Positions 1 to 7,415 of a stretch of DNA of 64,000 bases are shown one piece after another. The notes below the pieces were generated by a model. That model worked only from the letters and a program-made list of their open reading frames with translations, was not told the DNA's origin and ran no database searches. The DNA comes from Micrococcaceae bacterium Sec5.1 (lineage in GTDB: Bacteria; Actinomycetota; Actinomycetes; Actinomycetales; Micrococcaceae): positions 3,162,001 to 3,226,000 of the forward strand of contig CP143430.1 of assembly GCA_039636795.1 (NCBI GenBank). The letters run 5' to 3'. How positions within the stretch are numbered: the stretch's first letter is position 1; every line of letters starts with the position of its first letter. A program made the translations under genes and the position numbers.

Positions 1-750
1 GCTGTCGCAGCGCAGAACATGGCAAAGCGTGCTGAACGTCTCCTCGGCGGCTTGGAAGCCGTCCGCGAAAACGATCGCGTCGCCGCCCTGCGCTTCCCGG
101 ATCCGTCCCCGTGCGGCAAGACCCCACTGACCGCCGAAGGGCTCAGCAAGTCCTACGGCTCACTGGAGATTTTCACTGACGTGGACCTGGCGATCGATCG
201 CGGTTCCAAGGTGGTCATCCTTGGCCTCAATGGTGCCGGCAAGACTACCCTCCTGAGAATGCTTGCAGGCGTGGACAAGCCGGACACCGGCGACATCATC
301 CCGGGACACGGATTGAAAGTGGGCTACTACGCCCAGGAACACGAAACCCTGGATCACGATCGCACGGTCCTTGAAAACATGCGTTCCTCCGCACCTGACA
401 TGAAGGACGCCGAGGTCCGCGGCATTCTGGGTTCGTTCCTGTTCTCAGGTGACGACGTCGAAAAGCCGGCGGGAGTTCTGTCCGGCGGTGAGAAGACCCG
501 GCTGGCCCTCGCGACCATCGTTGCCTCCAGCGCCAACGTGCTGCTCCTCGACGAGCCCACCAACAACCTGGACCCAGCCAGCCGCGCGGAAATCCTCGGT
601 GCGCTGAAGAACTACAGCGGCGCCGTCGTCATGGTCAGTCACGATGAAGGCGCCGTCTCAGCCCTGAATCCGGAACGCGTGGTGCTGCTGCCGGACGGTG
701 TTGAAGATCACTGGAACGAGGACTACCTGGATCTGATTACGCTGGCTTAG
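1..750 (+). CDS. ABC-F family ATPase, C-terminal part (5' end outside window)
   Basis: The reading frame is open from the first base, so the ATG at 19 is internal and the gene starts upstream. What remains is a linker and one complete ABC module: Walker A GLNGAGKTT, signature LSGGEKTRLALA, Walker B with VLLLDEPTNNLD, and the H-loop MVSHD. The DEPTNNLD form of Walker B and the absence of membrane segments are typical of ABC-F proteins, which carry two ABC modules and act on the ribosome (translation factors or antibiotic-target protection) rather than in transport. The end with a short tail after the H-loop fits the second module. The subgroup (EttA-like, Uup-like, resistance type) cannot be told without the N-terminal half. 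Confidence 0.88.
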   Translation, partial: AVAAQNMAKRAERLLGGLEAVRENDRVAALRFPDPSPCGKTPLTAEGLSKSYGSLEIFTDVDLAIDRGSKVVILGLNGAGKTTLLRMLAGVDKPDTGDIIPGHGLKVGYYAQEHETLDHDRTVLENMRSSAPDMKDAEVRGILGSFLFSGDDVEKPAGVLSGGEKTRLALATIVASSANVLLLDEPTNNLDPASRAEILGALKNYSGAVVMVSHDEGAVSALNPERVVLLPDGVEDHWNEDYLDLITLA

Positions 751-977
751 TCCGCCTCGCCGTCCGCTGCGGCCCGTGCTTCGTTCCGCTGCGCGGCGCA
801 CAGCGCGTTGTGGTTGCGTTCCGCTTCGCGGCGCGCTCGATGTGCCGCTGCGCAACGTGCTGGGTTCCGCTGCGCACCCCGCCGGATTTGCCGCGTGCTC
901 GCTCGTTCCTCGCTTGGACGCACGCTACACAAATCCACCGCGCTGCTCCACTCGTGAGTCAGTCGCCTTCGCGGGGG
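751..977. repeat. Degenerate GC-rich intergenic repeats and long imperfect hairpin
   Basis: This stretch between convergent genes has no convincing gene. It contains several variants of the core TTCCGCTGCGC / TTCCGCTTCGCGG (around 784, 819 and 865). The following 50 bases form an imperfect hairpin: GGATTTG at 884-890 pairs with CAAATCC at 930-936, and GCGTGC at 893-898 pairs with GCACGC at 920-925. It may be a dispersed repeat family of this genome or a decayed element. There is no T-run after the hairpin, so a classical terminator is not supported. Confidence 0.45.
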
Positions 978-1463
978 CTAGCGGACCTGCAACGGCTCAG
1001 CGTTCGTTATCCTTTGCAGCTGGTCGTAGGTGATGGAGAACATTGAATTGTGGTCTCCGGCGCCGGCCCACAGTAGTGGGTGTTCTTGCAGCGAGGTGTC
1101 CAGGATGGTTCTTATGCGTTGTGGGTGACCGATAGGCGCGACTCCGCCCACCTCCTGGCCGGTGTGTTTTAGTACGAAATCTGGCTTCGCGCGGCGGATC
1201 TTTTCGGTTCCCAGGAGTTTGGCTAACAATGTCGTATCTACCTTTGCGGCTCCGCTGGCGAGTATCAGCAAAGGTTTGCCGTCGAGTTCGAAGATCAGGC
1301 TGTTCGTAATGGCCGCAGCGTCACATCCAAGGACGGAGGCCGCGGCAGCAGCGGTGGGCACCTTGTCCTCGAAGATCCGGACCGTGTCCTCAGCGCCTGC
1401 CGCCGTAAGGGCCGACTTGACGTTGAGCACGGGGTCCGGGATCGCTTCAGTAACCTTGGGCAT
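978..1463 (-). CDS. YbaK/EbsC-type aminoacyl-tRNA deacylase
   Basis: A 161-residue single-domain protein of the YbaK/ProRS-associated editing family. These proteins hydrolyse mischarged tRNAs in the cytoplasm; YbaK itself removes Cys from tRNA-Pro. Visible family marks are SLIFELDGKPLLILASG with the conserved lysine region following (GAAKVD), and the GGVAPIGHP loop that lines the substrate pocket. The length matches the family (about 155-165 aa). Its ATG lies inside the end of the SURF1 gene (17-bp overlap), so it is the last gene of the leftward cluster DUF3099-small protein-SURF1-deacylase. The exact tRNA substrate is not decided by sequence. Confidence 0.85.
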   Translation of the reverse strand: MPKVTEAIPDPVLNVKSALTAAGAEDTVRIFEDKVPTAAAAASVLGCDAAAITNSLIFELDGKPLLILASGAAKVDTTLLAKLLGTEKIRRAKPDFVLKHTGQEVGGVAPIGHPQRIRTILDTSLQEHPLLWAGAGDHNSMFSITYDQLQRITNAEPLQVR

Positions 1464-2319
1464 CCAGGATTGCGTCTTCCTCTTCTTCTGACGTGGGGCG
1501 CTTGTTCTTTCGGTTTACCGGCACGCGGCGCTTGGGTGGCCCGTTGGCAGCAATAACTTCCTCGGCGTCGTCTTCGTCCTCTTCAGCGTCGATGGCAGCG
1601 TTACGCGCCTGCTGCCTGGCTGCGTAGCCGAAACCAATGAACATCAGGACGCCGAAGGCAAACCACTGCAGGGAGTACGAGAGGTGCGTGCCCTCTTCCG
1701 TGGCTGGTTTGGGGAACGGCGTGGGCATGGGTTGGACTGCGGGATCTTCGCTGGCCAGCTGCCCATAGGCGCCCGTCGCGATGGGGTAGGGGAGTTCGCT
1801 TGCAAAGCTGGCCAGGTCAATGGATGGCAGTTGTCCATCCACCGCACCGCGGTCCAGCTTCGGTTCCGTTGGCTTGAGGCGGGCAACCACGGTCACTTCG
1901 CCCGCGGGAGGTGCCGGAACGACGTCGGGACGGCCCGGCGTGTTGTTGCCAATCGGCAACCAGCCGCGGTCGATAACCACCGCTTCGCCGGTGCTGAGGC
2001 GGAAAGGAACCACGACGTCGTAACCTGGCTGCCCGTTCAACGGACGGTTCCGTACAACGCGCTGGCCATTCAGGTCGTAACTACCCCGCAGTTCCACCTG
2101 GGTCCACTCCCGCTCGGGGTCCAGGGTGCGGAACTGGTCCTTGATCCCAGCGAAGGGGACAGGCGTCGCGGAGTAGTTGTTCACCACGCGGTTGATCTCA
2201 GCCAGCGTCTCTGCCCGCCGATCCATTTGCCAGCGGCCGAGGAACACGCATGCTGTGGCGAAGATAACCGCCAGAACGAAATAGCCCAGCCACTTGCTGG
2301 AGAAAAGGAAACGATACAT
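1447..2319 (-). CDS. SURF1-family cytochrome oxidase assembly protein
   Basis: A 290-residue membrane protein with the SURF1 layout: a transmembrane segment near residues 11-28, a large extracytoplasmic domain with VELRGSYD, VVRNRPLNGQPGYDVVVPF and VVIDRGWLP motifs, a second membrane segment (FAFGVLMFIGFGYA) near residue 225, and a charged Lys/Arg-rich cytoplasmic tail. SURF1 proteins help insert heme a into the aa3-type terminal oxidase. The ATG follows immediately on the stop of the small upstream gene (TGAATG), which implies translational coupling. The acidic then basic tail of about 50 residues is common in actinobacterial members. Confidence 0.9.
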   Translation of the reverse strand: MYRFLFSSKWLGYFVLAVIFATACVFLGRWQMDRRAETLAEINRVVNNYSATPVPFAGIKDQFRTLDPEREWTQVELRGSYDLNGQRVVRNRPLNGQPGYDVVVPFRLSTGEAVVIDRGWLPIGNNTPGRPDVVPAPPAGEVTVVARLKPTEPKLDRGAVDGQLPSIDLASFASELPYPIATGAYGQLASEDPAVQPMPTPFPKPATEEGTHLSYSLQWFAFGVLMFIGFGYAARQQARNAAIDAEEDEDDAEEVIAANGPPKRRVPVNRKNKRPTSEEEEDAILDAQGY

Positions 2320-2595
2320 TCAGCGGGCCTCGCCAACAGCAGCGTCATCTGCCTCGAAAGGGACGGTCTCTTTCCAGAGGCCCCGCGTTTGGAGGTAGTC
2401 CTCAAGCCACTCGCGATGCTCGTTGCACGAAAGCCAAACCTTCCGCCGTTCGGGGGTATGGATCCGGGGGTTATTCCACAGGAGTTGCCACGCCGCCCCC
2501 TCCCGGCATCCCTTACGGGAGCACAGGGCGGAGCCACTGGCGCGATCGGACTCCTGGCTGCCCAAACCGGCGCCGCCAAGGTTAAAGATGTTCAT
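2320..2595 (-). CDS. Small Cys/His protein of the SURF1 cluster
   Basis: A 91-residue protein whose start (ATGA) overlaps the stop of DUF3099 and whose stop touches the SURF1 start, so it is a real cistron of this cluster. It has CSRKGC near residue 26, a WQLLWNNP core, and a later CNEH. The arrangement C-x4-C ... C-x2-H could bind a metal ion. From memory, homologues next to SURF1 in other actinobacteria are often labelled 'acetone carboxylase', but nothing here resembles that large enzyme and I do not adopt the name. A role with the oxidase assembly neighbour is only an inference from gene order. Confidence 0.75.
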   Translation of the reverse strand: MNIFNLGGAGLGSQESDRASGSALCSRKGCREGAAWQLLWNNPRIHTPERRKVWLSCNEHREWLEDYLQTRGLWKETVPFEADDAAVGEAR

Positions 2596-3092
2596 GAAGC
2601 CGCCCGTTCGTTGCCGGCGTCCCCGGCCTTCGGTGTATGAGTCGCGTCAGGCTCTGTTTCCTGACTTGGTGGATCATCGTCCACCACCTCGCCTTTTAGC
2701 ACGGTGACGTTGTCCGTCGATTCCTCTTCGATGGGCAGCGAAGAGCCCTCGATTTCCGCTGTTCCCACGTAGTCCAGCAAGGAATCGCTGTGATCCTCGG
2801 CTTTGTCGCTGCCATTGGCAATGACCACGGCTATCCAGGGAAGGAACACGGCGCCGGCCACGGCGATTATTTTCAACCAGCCGTCCACCACGAAGATCAG
2901 GATGATGCAGACCATGCGAATACCCATCGCCACTGCGTACTTGATCATGCGCTCCCGCATGTCTTCCGAGTGGGCAGCCGCGGCATCGGTGATGCTGTGG
3001 ACTTCGGGGTCGCCAGAGACGGCGTCCGGATCCCCGGGCACCTGCTGCAGGGGACTGTTTTCTCGTGTCACAACTGAATCATCACGCTCCAA
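2592..3092 (-). CDS. DUF3099 membrane protein
   Basis: A 166-residue protein with the DUF3099 core: VHSITDAAAAHSEDMRERM followed by two adjacent membrane helices (roughly residues 50-90, with VCIILIFVVDGWLKIIAVAG and PWIAVVIAN). An acidic cytoplasmic tail follows. Its function is unknown in the family. The start taken is TTG at 3092 with a weak purine stretch (GAGAGAAG) upstream; a GTG eight codons in is an alternative. It heads the leftward cluster and faces fabG across a 152-bp divergent control region. Confidence 0.75.
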   Translation of the reverse strand: MERDDSVVTRENSPLQQVPGDPDAVSGDPEVHSITDAAAAHSEDMRERMIKYAVAMGIRMVCIILIFVVDGWLKIIAVAGAVFLPWIAVVIANGSDKAEDHSDSLLDYVGTAEIEGSSLPIEEESTDNVTVLKGEVVDDDPPSQETEPDATHTPKAGDAGNERAAS

Positions 3093-3244
3093 AGGCTTCT
3101 CTCAATTCTCTCACCAAGGCGGTGGCCGCCCAAACCGCGGACAGGCCGGTTACCGGGCGGTTGGAGCACGTGCCCGATAAGATCGAGGCAGGAAATCCCC
3201 TCTTCACCGCAGCACACCCATGCCGCAGAACCTGGAGCGAAAGT

Positions 3245-3970
3245 ATGTCTGAAGCAGTATCCACCGGCCGGAGCGTCCTCATCACCGGCGGCAACAGGGG
3301 CATCGGCCTGGCCATTGCCGAGTCCTTCCTCGCGAACGGTGACAAGGTGGCAGTGACCTATCGAAGCGAAACAGAACTGCCTGAAGGCATCCTGGGAGTC
3401 AAAGCCGATGTCACTGACGAAGCCTCGATCGATGCCGCCTTTAAGACAGTAGAAGAAGCGCACGGCCCGGTGGAGGTTTTGGTTGCCAACGCCGGCATCA
3501 CCAAGGACACGCTGCTCCTGCGCATGAGTGAGGACGACTTCACCTCCGTGCTGGACACCAACCTCACCGGTGCGTTCCGCGTCATTAAGCGTGCTTCCAA
3601 GGGCATGATCCGTCTCCGCAAAGGCCGCGTGGTCCTCATCTCATCGGTCTCCGGGCTGTATGGCGCTCCGGGCCAGATCAACTACTCCGCCTCGAAGGCG
3701 GGCATGGTGGGCATCGCACGCTCGCTGACCCGCGAACTGGGCAGTCGGGGGATCACGGCCAACGTGGTTGCTCCGGGATTCATCAACACGGACATGACGG
3801 CAGAACTTCCCGAGGAAACCCAGAAGTCGTATCTGGCAAACGTGCCGGCAGGCCGTTTCGCCGAGGCTTCCGAGGTAGCCAATGTTGTGCGTTGGGTGGC
3901 CAGCGACGAGGCTGCCTACATTTCAGGGGCAGTGATTCCCGTTGACGGCGGTCTCGGGATGGGCCACTAA
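3245..3970 (+). CDS. fabG: 3-oxoacyl-[ACP] reductase FabG
   Basis: A 241-residue classical SDR. It shows the cofactor loop TGGNRGIG near residue 15, NAGIT in mid-protein, catalytic Ser in LISSVSG, and YSASK with the Tyr/Lys pair, then the PGFINTDMT loop. FabG reduces 3-oxoacyl-ACP with NADPH in fatty acid synthesis; the actinobacterial orthologue is paired with InhA-type enoyl reductases elsewhere. The ATG at 3245 is preceded by GGAGCGA and gives the family's usual N-terminus; in-frame codons upstream to 3065 run through the divergent promoter region and do not look coding. A second SDR follows 125 bp downstream. Confidence 0.88.
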   Translation: MSEAVSTGRSVLITGGNRGIGLAIAESFLANGDKVAVTYRSETELPEGILGVKADVTDEASIDAAFKTVEEAHGPVEVLVANAGITKDTLLLRMSEDDFTSVLDTNLTGAFRVIKRASKGMIRLRKGRVVLISSVSGLYGAPGQINYSASKAGMVGIARSLTRELGSRGITANVVAPGFINTDMTAELPEETQKSYLANVPAGRFAEASEVANVVRWVASDEAAYISGAVIPVDGGLGMGH

Positions 3971-4095
3971 AGCGGCCCACTCCGAGGCAAACAGCAGGTT
4001 TTTGTCGCCAGCCGACAACGGGGGTCGAGTCGGTCGCTGGCATGATGGAACCCGGGACCACACATTTTTAGATGAAGTGAACAAAAGGAGCACGA

Positions 4096-4848
4096 ATGGG
4101 AATGCTGGATAACAAGACCGCGATCGTCACGGGATCTTCGCGTGGCATCGGTGCTGAAGTCGCCAAGATCCTCGCGGGTGAGGGCGCCGCTGTGGTCGTC
4201 AACTACCGTCAGAAGGCACCGCGCGCCAACAAGGTCGTCGCTGAAATCCAGGCAGCGGGCGGCCGCGCTGCGGCCGTGGGTGCAGACCTCACCACCGACG
4301 AAGGCGTTCACACTCTTGCCAGCACCGCAATGGAGCAGTTCGGCTCGCTTGACGTGCTGGTGCTGAACGCATCCGGTGGCATGGAGTCCGGCATGGAGGA
4401 GGGCTACGCGCTCAAGCTAAACCGCGACGCCCAGATCAACATGCTCAATGCGGCTGTGCCGCTCATGCGCGAAGGCTCGCGCGTCGTCTTCGTCACCAGC
4501 CACCAGGCGCATTTCGTGGAGACCGTTCCCACCATGCCTGAATACGAGCCGGTAGCAAAGAGCAAGCGCGCCGGTGAGGACGCACTGCGCGCACTCCTGC
4601 CCGACCTTGCCGACAAAGGCATCTCGCTGGTGGTTGTTTCCGGTGACATGATCGAGGGCACTGTGACGGCCACCCTGCTTGACCGCTCCAACCCGGGCGC
4701 CATCGAGGCCCGCCGCGCAGAAGCAGGCAAGTTGTATTCCGTTGAAGAATTTGCGGCAGAGGTCGCCAAGATGGTGACGGCCGACGTCGAAACCGGCCAC
4801 ACCGAATACGTGGGTGGAGCAGACTACTTCGGCAAATCCGCCGAGTAG
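4096..4848 (+). CDS. SDR-family oxidoreductase with displaced active-site Tyr
   Basis: A 250-residue SDR with a good Rossmann loop (TGSSRGIG, residues 13-20), LNASGG at the NNAG position, and Ser in VFVTSHQ. The expected YxxxK is replaced by YEPVAKSK: relative to the SKRAG lysine the usual Tyr position holds Val, and the nearest Tyr is shifted upstream. The start has a clear site (AAAGGAG, 7 bases before ATG). It follows fabG in the same direction and ends just before a strong terminator, so the two may form one unit. Substrate unknown. It may be an oxidoreductase with altered geometry or a non-redox SDR. Confidence 0.8.
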   Translation: MGMLDNKTAIVTGSSRGIGAEVAKILAGEGAAVVVNYRQKAPRANKVVAEIQAAGGRAAAVGADLTTDEGVHTLASTAMEQFGSLDVLVLNASGGMESGMEEGYALKLNRDAQINMLNAAVPLMREGSRVVFVTSHQAHFVETVPTMPEYEPVAKSKRAGEDALRALLPDLADKGISLVVVSGDMIEGTVTATLLDRSNPGAIEARRAEAGKLYSVEEFAAEVAKMVTADVETGHTEYVGGADYFGKSAE

Positions 4849-4864
4849 GCACCCTGGCAGAATT

Positions 4865-4901
4865 AGTTGTGGCCCGGACACGCGTCCGGGCCACAACTGT
4901 T
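4865..4901 (+). terminator. Rho-independent terminator after the SDR gene
   Basis: A perfect 15-bp inverted repeat (4865-4879 with 4884-4898, loop ACGC), GC-rich in its core, is followed by GTTTAA. It starts 16 bases after the SDR stop and insulates the ABC gene downstream. Confidence 0.8.
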
Positions 4902-5089
4902 TAACCGTCCAGATGCCAATCAAAGTGGACCATGACAATTTGATAAATTGTTCAGTTTCCTGCAACACGAAATACTAAAAGTTGTTTCAAGTTCCCGCTT
5001 TTGCATTTGGGGAATCTATCTGATTGAATCTGCAAGGCGTCGTCGTCCCTAAATGCAAGCAAACTGTATTAAGCCAAGGTAGGAACTTT

Positions 5090-5128
5090 ATGGCAGTGTC
5101 CAGGGTCGAGCCCACTACTGTGAACTAG
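5090..5128 (+). CDS. Putative 12-codon leader ORF
   Basis: ATG at 5090 reads MAVSRVEPTTVN and stops at TAG 5126-5128. It has an excellent ribosome site (AAGGTAGGA, 5 bases before the ATG). Its stop overlaps the Shine-Dalgarno sequence AGGAG (5127-5131) of the next gene, which begins with the weak codon TTG at 5137, in a different frame. This layout suggests translational coupling or a leader peptide. The 190 bases upstream (4902-5089) are A+T-rich and presumably hold the promoter, but I could not single out a convincing -35/-10 pair. Confidence 0.4.
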   Translation: MAVSRVEPTTVN

Positions 5129-5136
5129 GAGCATCT

Positions 5137-6639
5137 TTGGACCTGTTACTGCACGCTGATGATATTCATGCGTCCTACGATCAAAGGCGCATCCTCAAGG
5201 GCGTTGAGCTTTCCCTCCACCGCGGCGAGATCCTGGGACTAATCGGGACCAATGGTGCGGGCAAAACCACTCTCATGGGCGTATTGGCAGGATCCCATAA
5301 GCACGATGACGGGCATATCATGCTGGCTGGCGAGAAATACGGACCGGATTCCATGGAGGAAGCCCAGGCTTGCGGCGTCGGCCTCATCCCGCAAAACTTC
5401 CGCCTCGACCCTGAACTGTCCGTCGCCAAGGCCATTTTTCGCGGAACTTTTCAAGCTGACAAATCCCATGATGAACTCCGGATTCAGGCAGTTAAACTCA
5501 TCAAGGACATCGGGATCACCTTGGATCCGGACGTGAAAGTGGGCACGCTGATCCGTGCCGAGCAGACACTCGTGGAAGTTCTGAGAATGGTGGCCGAAGA
5601 AGCCCAACTCGTCATCATGGACGAAGTTGCTGCGTCGCTACCGGATCATGACGTCGCCGTCCTGCATCAAGTTTTGCGGATGCTCGTCGGGCAGGGGCGT
5701 GCGATCATCTACATCACCCATCGCCTTGATGAAGTCCGCTCCATAGCCCACCGCATCGCCGTCATGCGGGACGGCAAGGTCCACAAAATCCTGGAAGCCA
5801 GCCGGACAGACGTCGACGAGCTCGCTTTCCTCTTGCTTCAGCACAAGCTGGCCAACACCTCCAGACCCAATGATCCGGCACCCGGAGATGAAGCTATGCG
5901 GGTGGTTGAGCTCACTGTGGAAGACAGTATCCGCGATATTTCCTTCAGCGTATCCAAAGGTGAGATTTTCGGGTTGGCGGGAACACATCGCTCAGGCATA
6001 TATCAATTGCTTGAAGCGCTTGTGGGTATTCACCCGAGTACCTCGGGCCAGATTTTCATGCAAGGAAAACCTGTACAGATCCGAGGGCTGCAGGATGCAC
6101 TGCGTTTGAAGATCGGTTACTTGTCAGACACCGCAGACACCCTGGAATCGGCAAGTGGAATCGTTGAAGGCCTTCAGCGCAGTGACGATACGGCCGGGTC
6201 CAATTTACAGGATGAAATCACACAGCTTCGTGGCGTGATCGAACTGGTTCGCCGTATGCGCATCAACACGACAAACATCCATGGCGCCATCACCACTCTT
6301 TCGGGTGGCGATCGCCAGAAGGTGCAGCTTGCCAAGTGGATGACGAGCGACTGCGATGTGTTGATCCTTAGCCACCCCAGCCGCGGTATAGATGTTGGGG
6401 CCAAAGAGACGGTGTACAGGATGCTCCAGGAGCTCAGCCGAACCGGGGTCGCGATCATCCTGTTGTCGTCGGATTTGTCGGAACTGGTCAGCTGGTGCCA
6501 TCGGATTGGTGTGATGCGCAACGGCGAAATGGTAGCCATAGAGGCTAATGCCAATACCAACGAAGACGCCCTGGTACACCATATGCTGGGCGAGAAGTTC
6601 ACGTCCGGCAGTGGGGAAGCCCGTCGCGTGAAGAGTTGA
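5137..6639 (+). CDS. Sugar-type ABC transporter ATPase with two ABC domains, orphan
   Basis: A 500-residue protein of the RbsA/MglA class: two tandem ABC domains. Domain 1 (about 1-235) has Walker A GTNGAGKTT and Walker B LVIMDEVAASL, but its signature is worn to LIRAEQTLVEV. Domain 2 (about 245-490) has a worn Walker A (GTHRSGIYQ, lysine lost) and an intact signature TLSGGDRQKVQLAKW. Lost Walker A lysine in domain 2 is known in RbsA-type proteins. These ATPases normally power uptake of a monosaccharide or nucleoside with a permease and a binding protein, but neither is encoded nearby. Start TTG is supported by AGGAG at 5127-5131. Confidence 0.85.
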   Translation: MDLLLHADDIHASYDQRRILKGVELSLHRGEILGLIGTNGAGKTTLMGVLAGSHKHDDGHIMLAGEKYGPDSMEEAQACGVGLIPQNFRLDPELSVAKAIFRGTFQADKSHDELRIQAVKLIKDIGITLDPDVKVGTLIRAEQTLVEVLRMVAEEAQLVIMDEVAASLPDHDVAVLHQVLRMLVGQGRAIIYITHRLDEVRSIAHRIAVMRDGKVHKILEASRTDVDELAFLLLQHKLANTSRPNDPAPGDEAMRVVELTVEDSIRDISFSVSKGEIFGLAGTHRSGIYQLLEALVGIHPSTSGQIFMQGKPVQIRGLQDALRLKIGYLSDTADTLESASGIVEGLQRSDDTAGSNLQDEITQLRGVIELVRRMRINTTNIHGAITTLSGGDRQKVQLAKWMTSDCDVLILSHPSRGIDVGAKETVYRMLQELSRTGVAIILLSSDLSELVSWCHRIGVMRNGEMVAIEANANTNEDALVHHMLGEKFTSGSGEARRVKS

Positions 6640-6665
6640 CTGCAGTTGCCTTCCTGACGTGAAAC

Positions 6666-6703
6666 CGAAAGGGGCGACCGCGAATGTGCGGCCGCCCCTT
6701 TCG
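6666..6703. terminator. Bidirectional terminator between convergent genes
   Basis: CGAAAGGGGCG (6666-6676) and CCGC (6678-6681) pair with GCGG (6688-6691) and CGCCCCTTTCG (6693-6703) around a short loop. The A- and T-rich flanks of the stem allow use in both directions, ending the ABC ATPase gene (+) and the Roadblock gene (-). Confidence 0.75.
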
Positions 6704-6718
6704 CTCTTACGGGGAAGA

Positions 6719-7087
6719 TCAGATGGTAATTCCCTTGGCAAGATTGCTGAGCTTGTGGCGCGCCAATGCAAGGTTTGCGTAGGTGCGGTCAAGCACCAAG
6801 TAGACAAACAGGCCCTTGGAACCGCCTGAGTTAAGAACGTTGATCAGGTGGTACTGCGAACCCAGGGTGATGAGGATGTCTTCGATATCGCTATCCACGT
6901 GCAGGTCGGCCATGGTGCGGAGTTTTGCACTGACAACATTCGAGTTACCGGCAGCGGCCACTCCCAGGTCAAAGCCAGGACTTCCGCCCTGGGCCAAAGC
7001 CATTCCGCTGGAGTAGTCCACGACGGCCGCGCCTGTTGCGCCCTCGATGGACAGCAACTGCTTTATGGATTCGTCAAGCGTGCTCAT
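6719..7087 (-). CDS. Roadblock/LC7-domain protein
   Basis: A 122-residue protein that is one Roadblock/LC7 domain: AAVVDYSSGMALAQ, a central helix with NSNVVSAKLRTM, ILITLGSQYHLINVL and LFVYLVLDRTYANLALAR, as in the bacterial MglB-like family. Such proteins act with small Ras-like GTPases or as scaffolds in signalling. The ATG at 7087 has AAGGA about 11 bases upstream; in-frame codons back to 7261 are not domain-like and were left out. No GTPase or sensor kinase is beside it, unlike the conservon arrangement in Streptomyces. Partner unknown. Confidence 0.82.
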   Translation of the reverse strand: MSTLDESIKQLLSIEGATGAAVVDYSSGMALAQGGSPGFDLGVAAAGNSNVVSAKLRTMADLHVDSDIEDILITLGSQYHLINVLNSGGSKGLFVYLVLDRTYANLALARHKLSNLAKGITI

Positions 7088-7415
7088 ATTTTGTTCTTCC
7101 TTTTCTTTTTTATCATCACCGATATGTGTGAAGTAGACTGCCCCGGGCTCCTGGTACACCGGTGCATTACGAAGTGATTCATCCTCATGGGCATGCACTT
7201 CAGCAGGAACATGCTTTTCCCGGCGTTGCCACCATCTTCGTGCGTGCCGCGAACGATTCACTTTCTGCCCCTGCTGGTCTTAATCCCGGGCCGCCTAATG
7301 CATCACGACTCCGTCTTGGAATTTCCAACAATACACATTAAGAAGCCACCGGAACGCACTGTCTCAAGAAGCGAACCAGTTAGTGACAATCGCATAAATT
7401 ATTCCAAAGTTGGCG
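7088..7415. other. 328-bp intergenic region upstream of the Roadblock gene
   Basis: The region separates two leftward genes and should carry the promoter of the Roadblock gene. An A/T-rich tract lies next to its start (about 7088-7120). A 94-codon rightward ORF (7187-7471) crosses it, but it lacks a recognisable domain or ribosome site and overlaps the next gene. No hairpin or repeat stood out. Confidence 0.5.

Noticed and set aside
4902..5089. Riboswitch upstream of the ABC ATPase
   Set aside because: The region is A+T-rich with no stable helices or known aptamer core that I can identify.
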